A stretch of 64,000 nucleotides of DNA from Mucilaginibacter sp. cycad4. GTDB taxonomy: Bacteria; Bacteroidota; Bacteroidia; Sphingobacteriales; Sphingobacteriaceae. Position 1 is the first letter of the stretch; each line of letters starts with the position of its first letter. The notes below the pieces were generated by a model that saw only the letters and a list, made by a program, of their open reading frames with translations, ran no database searches and was not told the origin of the DNA. Below are positions 59,111 through 64,000 of the stretch, in pieces. The stretch spans positions 2,790,001-2,854,000 of the forward strand of contig NZ_CP139559.1 of assembly GCF_034263275.1 (NCBI RefSeq). The letters are read 5' to 3'. The translations under genes were made by a program, and so were the position numbers.

Positions 59111-62100
59111 TTAAAAGCCTGCCTGGATGCCCAGGTTGATCACCCGCTGGTTAATGTACGCATCGCCCGCGGTATTGGTAGCAATTTCGGGGTCCTGCTG
59201 GTATTTTTTGTAATTATCAAAGGTGAGCAGGTTATATGCGCTCATGTAAATGCGGGCATTATTAATCTTGAAGGGTAACAATTTAGTTGGCAATTGATAA
59301 CCGATATCAACTGTTTTTAAACGAACGTAATGGGCATTTAATAACCAATAATCAGAAAAATAAGCCGTTGGACTATTTACCGAAGTAGGATTGGTAGTTA
59401 ACCTTGGGAAGGCGGCATTAACCGGATTTTCGGGTGTCCAGCGTTCCTGGTGAATGGGTTGAAACTGACTTTGAAATGGTTCGATACCTGTACCAATCAC
59501 CGCGAAACTGTAGTTAAACGATCCCTGCACAAGCACACTTACGCTAAAACCTTTGTAAACGGCCTGCAATGAAAGGCCAAGTATGGTATTTGGCAGGTTA
59601 GGGTTTCCTATAGGCCTTTTGTCGAAAACGTTGATAACTCCGTCACCGTTCAGGTCCTGATATTTTAGGTCGCCGGGCTGCAGCGGGATACCATTATCAG
59701 GTACCGGTACCGATTTGCTTCCCGAATTGATAGCGGCAATATCGGCTGCGGTATAGTATCCCAAAAAGTGATAACCATATTGCTGCCCGATTGAATGACC
59801 GGTTTGCGCCAACCATGGATAAGCAGGTGTGGCCTCATCCTGATAGAGAATCTTGTTTTTAGCGTACGAGAACACGAAACCAACGTTGTACTGTACTTTG
59901 CCAAGGGTGCTATGATAGCTGATCTGCCCGTCGAGGCCCTGATTACGGGTTTTACCAATATTTACCGCAGGCAAGCCAACTCCTAATACTTCCGGCACAC
60001 TACCTGGAGTAATCAGTTGGTTGTAGCGGATATCATGGAAGTAATCGGCAGTGATGGAGATCTTATCGTTAAATAAGTTGGCATCCAAACCAATATCTAT
60101 CTTTTTGGCACGTTCCCATACAACTGTTGGGTTGCCTAATGAACCTTCGTATATGGTAGTGTAGTTTTGGGCAGTTTCACCAAAGTTATAACCGCCACCC
60201 TGGTTGTAAACCTGGTTGTATACATAACGGTTACCCGGCGCGGCGTCCGAACCAACCAAACCGTAGCTGCCTCTTAACTTTAACAGACTGAAAACTGGCA
60301 AGGCTTTTTCAAAAAACGACTCCTTGGCTATGTTATAACCAAAGCTCACGGCCGGAAAAATACCAAAGCGATGATTGGCTGCAAAGCGGTCGGTACCGTT
60401 ATAGGCCACGTTAAAGTCGAACAGGAATTTTTGCTTAAAATCATACCCCACCTTGCCCGATACGCCACGGAATTTTTGCGGTACACCAACCTGCGCACCA
60501 TCAAGTAATGGGTAGGTGAAATAAGTTTGCGAAGTTTGGTTAAACAACAGCAAGCCCGAAAAATGGTGGGAGCCGCGGAATGTCCGGTCGTAATTAGCGT
60601 AAAGCTGCAGGTTATAATTATTGGTGCTGATATCAGTGCTGCCTGTTAATGCATAAGTTTGATATACATAAGTAGCCCCCGGCCTTAAGGAATATTGATT
60701 AGTAGCCGGATCATAATGATAGGCAGGAATGCCTCCGTTAAAGATCTGCTTTGTGAACTGCTCAATGCTTGAATAAGCCACCCTGCCCGTTACCGAAAGG
60801 CCGTTGGTTAAAGCATCCAATCGTTGGGTAGCGCCAAAAAGTACGTTAAAATCGGTACGGCGCGAGTGTTGATATCCCCCTGTTGCCAGCCTGGCGTTAA
60901 GTGTTGGCAGGTGATCGGGATTAAATGATGAATAAGCGTATGAATAACTTCCGTTAGGATTAAGATACGGTGCCGTAAAAGGCGTTTCCTTGGTGAAATT
61001 ATACACTTCACTCACTGCGTTCTCGTTGTAAGGCTGGTTTAGGTCGGAGAAGCGGGTGGTGACATCTAACCGCAGATCAAGCGTTTTATTGGCTTTCAGA
61101 TCGAGGTTTGAGCGAAAGTTATAGCGTTTAAAATAGTAATTGGTATTCACCAAACTTTGCGGATCGGCAAAATCACGTACCAAACCATTTTGGTTTAGCG
61201 CGCCACCCGAAATGAAATATTTCACCCCGGTTGTACCGCCCGAAATATCCAGGTTGGCATTAGTTTGATAGGTGTATTTCTTGAAGATCTTGTTATACCA
61301 ATCAACATCGGGGTGACCATATGGGTCGGATCCGTTTTTAAACAGGTCAAGGTCTTGCTGGGTAAAGCTAAGCGGGATGCCATCATTATGCTGGGCCTCA
61401 TTAATGAGTACCGCCGTATTGTATGAATCTAAAAACTGCGGTGTTTTGGTTGGCTGCTGGATGCCGCTTTCCACACGCAGGTTCACTTTTGGTGTACCGG
61501 CCTTGCCGCGGCGGGTGGTTACCACCAATACGCCGTTAGCCCCCTTGATACCATAAATGGCTGTAGTTGATGCATCTTTCAAAATGGAGATGCTCTCTAT
61601 CTCATTCACGTTGATCTGCTGCAACTGATCGTAGCTGTATTCGATATCATCCACAATAATGAGCGGCTGGTTACCCGATGGATTCAATGAGCTCACGCCA
61701 CGAATATAAAAATCTGAGGCATCCTTACCCGGCTGGCCAGACGACTGTTGCGAAAAGAAACCCGGCAGTTTACCTGTTAAAGCATTTTGCACGTTGGCTG
61801 TTGGCACGGTACGGATCTCGCTGGCCGAAATGGAACTGACAGCACCCGTATTGGTGATCCTTTTTTTGGTTCCGTAAGCTACTACGGCTACTTCATCCAA
61901 GCCGTTGGTATTGGTTTGCAGTATAATATCCATTCTGCCTGATTCCGACACGCGGAGCTCACGCGGGATATAACCGATAAAACGCACAACGATGGCATTT
62001 GACTGCCCTTTAAGAACAAGCCTGAACTTACCGCCCTGATCTGTAATTGCACCATTATTAGGAACGCCTTTTTCAATAACCGATACCCCTGGCAACACCC

Positions 62101-62203
62101 CGGTAATATCGCGCACGGTACCTGTTACGGTCCGGCTTTGCGCAAATGACACTGCCGGGAGCAGGATCATTAATATCTGGAAGAGAAGTATTATTTTTCT
62201 CAT
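59111..62203 (-). CDS. SusC/RagA family TonB-linked outer-membrane protein
   Basis: About 1030 residues. Signal peptide (MRKIILLFQILMILLPAVSFAQ), then a CarboxypepD_reg-like domain (about 25-100; TVTGTVRDITGVLPGVSVIEKG), a TonB plug (about 110-230; ALTGKLPGFFSQQSSGQPGK, DFYIRGVSSLNPSGNQPLIIVDD) and a beta-barrel to the C-terminal aromatic end (LGIQAGF). It imports oligosaccharides with SusD. No N-terminal STN or anti-sigma-interaction domain is seen, so transcriptional feedback through an ECF sigma is not expected. The start was moved to the ATG at 62201-62203, 41 bp after the SusD stop. The reverse gene order is discussed under findings. Confidence 0.92.
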   Translation of the reverse strand: MRKIILLFQILMILLPAVSFAQSRTVTGTVRDITGVLPGVSVIEKGVPNNGAITDQGGKFRLVLKGQSNAIVVRFIGYIPRELRVSESGRMDIILQTNTNGLDEVAVVAYGTKKRITNTGAVSSISASEIRTVPTANVQNALTGKLPGFFSQQSSGQPGKDASDFYIRGVSSLNPSGNQPLIIVDDIEYSYDQLQQINVNEIESISILKDASTTAIYGIKGANGVLVVTTRRGKAGTPKVNLRVESGIQQPTKTPQFLDSYNTAVLINEAQHNDGIPLSFTQQDLDLFKNGSDPYGHPDVDWYNKIFKKYTYQTNANLDISGGTTGVKYFISGGALNQNGLVRDFADPQSLVNTNYYFKRYNFRSNLDLKANKTLDLRLDVTTRFSDLNQPYNENAVSEVYNFTKETPFTAPYLNPNGSYSYAYSSFNPDHLPTLNARLATGGYQHSRRTDFNVLFGATQRLDALTNGLSVTGRVAYSSIEQFTKQIFNGGIPAYHYDPATNQYSLRPGATYVYQTYALTGSTDISTNNYNLQLYANYDRTFRGSHHFSGLLLFNQTSQTYFTYPLLDGAQVGVPQKFRGVSGKVGYDFKQKFLFDFNVAYNGTDRFAANHRFGIFPAVSFGYNIAKESFFEKALPVFSLLKLRGSYGLVGSDAAPGNRYVYNQVYNQGGGYNFGETAQNYTTIYEGSLGNPTVVWERAKKIDIGLDANLFNDKISITADYFHDIRYNQLITPGSVPEVLGVGLPAVNIGKTRNQGLDGQISYHSTLGKVQYNVGFVFSYAKNKILYQDEATPAYPWLAQTGHSIGQQYGYHFLGYYTAADIAAINSGSKSVPVPDNGIPLQPGDLKYQDLNGDGVINVFDKRPIGNPNLPNTILGLSLQAVYKGFSVSVLVQGSFNYSFAVIGTGIEPFQSQFQPIHQERWTPENPVNAAFPRLTTNPTSVNSPTAYFSDYWLLNAHYVRLKTVDIGYQLPTKLLPFKINNARIYMSAYNLLTFDNYKKYQQDPEIATNTAGDAYINQRVINLGIQAGF

Positions 62204-62244
62204 AAAGCTTAATTTTTTTGGTTTAACTGGCTGAGGTTTTGAGA

Positions 62245-63951
62245 TTACCATCCTGGATTTTGTTTCATATTCGGGTTCTTCAAAACCTCGTCATAAGGTA
62301 TCGGGTACAGGTACATTTTAGGCGCTTCGAATTTGGTAGTGAGCGCATTCACCACGTTATAGGTAAGACTTGACCCTATCTTCACGATGCTGATCCCTTT
62401 TTGTGGCTGGTTCATTACTGTTTCGGCAATTTTCCAGCGGCGGATATCCCAGTAGCGGTTCTCTTCAAAAGCCATTTCCAGGCGCCGCTCGTTTTGGATG
62501 ATGGCACGCATCTCCACTTTGCTCATACCGGCTTTAAGTCCGTAGTTGCCTGTGCCCGCATCTATCCCTGCCCTTTTCCTGATGCTGATAACAGCATTAT
62601 AAACCTCGTGAGTTGCACCTGCCGATTCATTGAGTGCTTCGGCATAGCCTAAAACCACATCAGCATAGCGCAAGATCTGCCAGTCTATGACATGAGCAGC
62701 GTAGGCATTGGTGTTTTCAAAATTGCCCATGAACTTGCGCATATAATAACCTGTTTTGGTTTGCTGTAATGAGCCATTAGGTTTGCTGGCCCCGCCTTCG
62801 TACAATTGTAAATCCGAGTTAAGCCATCTTGCCCCGTTATAAAGCACGGTATAGGTTAAGCGCGGATCACGGTTTTGGTAAGGGTTATCCGGGCTATAAC
62901 CTGATGCCGGATCAGTAATAGCCAAACCATTTTGCATAGGAAAAGCATCAACCAATTGCTGTGTCGGACTGGTTTGTCCCTTGCCTACTGCACCGGTAAA
63001 CCCAACCGGACCGTTAGTAGTTTCTATCGATGATGAATTATCCGTTTGGCGGATAAATATATTTTCAGTGCTGTTTTGAGTCAGGAATACATCTTTAAAA
63101 CTGGGCAGCAATGAATAAACATTCAGGTCCATTACTGCTTTTTCGGCAGCAGCAGCCTGCGCCCACCTATCGGCGCTAAAATCGGTATAACCGGTTAATG
63201 AATTTGAGGCATCAATATTCTGCCCGTTAAATAATGGGCTTGCCGCATACAGCAGTACTTTGGCCTTTAAAGCCATGGCCGCGCCTTTGGTAGGGCGGTG
63301 GTAATCGGCATTGGGGTTGCTTAGCGGCGCGGTCATCAGGGTATCCTTAATGGCATCGCATTCGCTTACAATATACTTGATACAATCGGCAAAGGAATTA
63401 CGTGGCAAGGCTACATTATCTGTTATAGTAAACACCTTGTTGCCCAATAATGGCACGCCGCCGTAACGTTTAACCAGTTCAAAATAATATAGCGCCCTTA
63501 AAAAACGGGCCTCGCTTTTCCATACATATTTCATGGAATAACCATGATATTGTGCCAGCACCGGCACTACATCAATATTGTTCACAAACTCATTTGCCTT
63601 GCGGATGCCGGCGTAATAATAAGCCCAAAGGTTTTCACCGGCGGGGATAGTATATGAATTATAAGATGCTGTAGAAAGTATGGTTACTATATTTGATGAT
63701 ACCGAAGCCGATGACATGGCATCATCACTGGCTGCGTCAAGGTAGTCGTTCCCTACCCTGTTATGCCCGTTTTGGAGCGCTGCATAAATCCCATAAAGGA
63801 ACATTTGGGCATTGGTGCCTAACGAATCCTTTTTGTCAAACACGTAATTGATGGTTACCTTATCAACCGGGAACTGCTCATATTTTTTACAGCCGGCCAT
63901 TACGGTTAAGATGCCGGCGGCCGCTAAAATTATTTTGTTAAAACTCTTCAT
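62245..63951 (-). CDS. SusD/RagB family outer-membrane lipoprotein
   Basis: About 568 residues. Lipoprotein signal MKSFNKIILAAAGILTVMAGC with the lipobox Cys near residue 21, then the SusD helical TPR-like body (DYLDAASDDAMSSAS, RFLRALYYFELVKRYGGVPLL, NERRLEMAFEENRYWDIRRWK) and the end YPIPYDEVLKNPNMKQNPGW, all strong SusD marks. It binds glycan at the cell surface and closes the SusC barrel. The start was moved from the window-edge frame to the ATG at 63949-63951, so the gene is complete. It lies upstream of SusC in the direction of reading. Confidence 0.92.
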   Translation of the reverse strand: MKSFNKIILAAAGILTVMAGCKKYEQFPVDKVTINYVFDKKDSLGTNAQMFLYGIYAALQNGHNRVGNDYLDAASDDAMSSASVSSNIVTILSTASYNSYTIPAGENLWAYYYAGIRKANEFVNNIDVVPVLAQYHGYSMKYVWKSEARFLRALYYFELVKRYGGVPLLGNKVFTITDNVALPRNSFADCIKYIVSECDAIKDTLMTAPLSNPNADYHRPTKGAAMALKAKVLLYAASPLFNGQNIDASNSLTGYTDFSADRWAQAAAAEKAVMDLNVYSLLPSFKDVFLTQNSTENIFIRQTDNSSSIETTNGPVGFTGAVGKGQTSPTQQLVDAFPMQNGLAITDPASGYSPDNPYQNRDPRLTYTVLYNGARWLNSDLQLYEGGASKPNGSLQQTKTGYYMRKFMGNFENTNAYAAHVIDWQILRYADVVLGYAEALNESAGATHEVYNAVISIRKRAGIDAGTGNYGLKAGMSKVEMRAIIQNERRLEMAFEENRYWDIRRWKIAETVMNQPQKGISIVKIGSSLTYNVVNALTTKFEAPKMYLYPIPYDEVLKNPNMKQNPGW

Positions 63952-64000
63952 GATCGTAATATTTTTATGATGGCCAAAATCAAAGCTTAATGTTAACACC

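Noticed and set aside
62245..64000. SusD truncated at the window edge
   Set aside because: The lipoprotein signal peptide begins at the ATG 63949-63951, so the gene is complete; the extra N-terminal codons to the edge are non-coding.
1..64000. CRISPR arrays, rRNA genes, prophage or defence islands
   Set aside because: No regularly spaced repeats with unique spacers, no rRNA-like sequence and no nuclease, helicase or methylase cluster were found.

Overview
The window looks like chromosomal DNA of a Bacteroidota bacterium, most likely Sphingobacteriaceae (Mucilaginibacter or Pedobacter type). This is inferred from the SusC/SusD pair with GH78, GH2 and GH92 glycosidases, from promoters of the Bacteroidota form TTTG-N19/20-TAnnTTTG, from the lack of clear Shine-Dalgarno sequences, and from the protein families present. 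No rRNA, CRISPR array, transposase, integrase or phage gene was seen. There is one tRNA, tRNA-Leu(UAG).

Layout. 0-9 kb: the end of an upstream gene, a DinB-family protein, a UMF1/Atg22-like MFS carrier, two unrecognised proteins, an orphan protein resembling the C-terminal part of cytochrome oxidase subunit I without its heme ligands, a PoxB-like pyruvate oxidase, and a DUF3500 lipoprotein paired with a HupE/UreJ membrane protein. 9-11.3 kb: an AraC regulator and an FAD monooxygenase. 11.5-27.3 kb: a long + strand Wzx/Wzy-type polysaccharide locus (wzi, SLBB export protein, wzz, wzx, acyltransferase, GT11 fucosyltransferase, GT8-like, three GT4 enzymes, a Wzy-like polymerase and a polyprenyl glycosylphosphotransferase), closed by a terminator. 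27.5-34.7 kb: MgtC, an orphan protein, tRNA-Leu, then a minus-strand group kdsA-kdsD-UDP-sugar dehydrogenase-wcaJ-like transferase-BtuF-like protein. This group probably supplies KDO, uronic acid sugars and a second initiating transferase for surface glycans.

34.9-37.2 kb: an ArsR-VOC-VOC-SRPBCC group behind a promoter framed by a perfect operator, and a CWC zinc protein. 37.2-39.9 kb: metE under a cobalamin riboswitch. 40-43.8 kb: a DHA2 drug exporter, then a Bcr/CflA exporter divergent from a TetR gene, with three copies of one operator motif. 43.7-45.2 kb: a TlpA-type thioredoxin protein.

45.4-64 kb: a carbohydrate-use region with a GH78 rhamnosidase-like enzyme, an orphan 4HB_MCP sensor-domain protein, a LacI regulator, a FucP-type permease, a GH2 enzyme with a discoidin domain, a GH92 enzyme, a DUF4185-like protein, a second-copy-type Lgt, and SusC and SusD. 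SusD lies upstream of SusC, the reverse of the usual order. Candidate LacI operators with the core AATCGATT occur near GH78, lacI and GH2, suggesting one regulon.

No wholly new multi-gene system is proven here. The best leads are the heme-less COX1-like protein, the shared TetR and ArsR operator architectures, the DUF3500-HupE pair, the cytosolic BtuF-like protein ending a glycan operon, and the phased ATTCG repeat.
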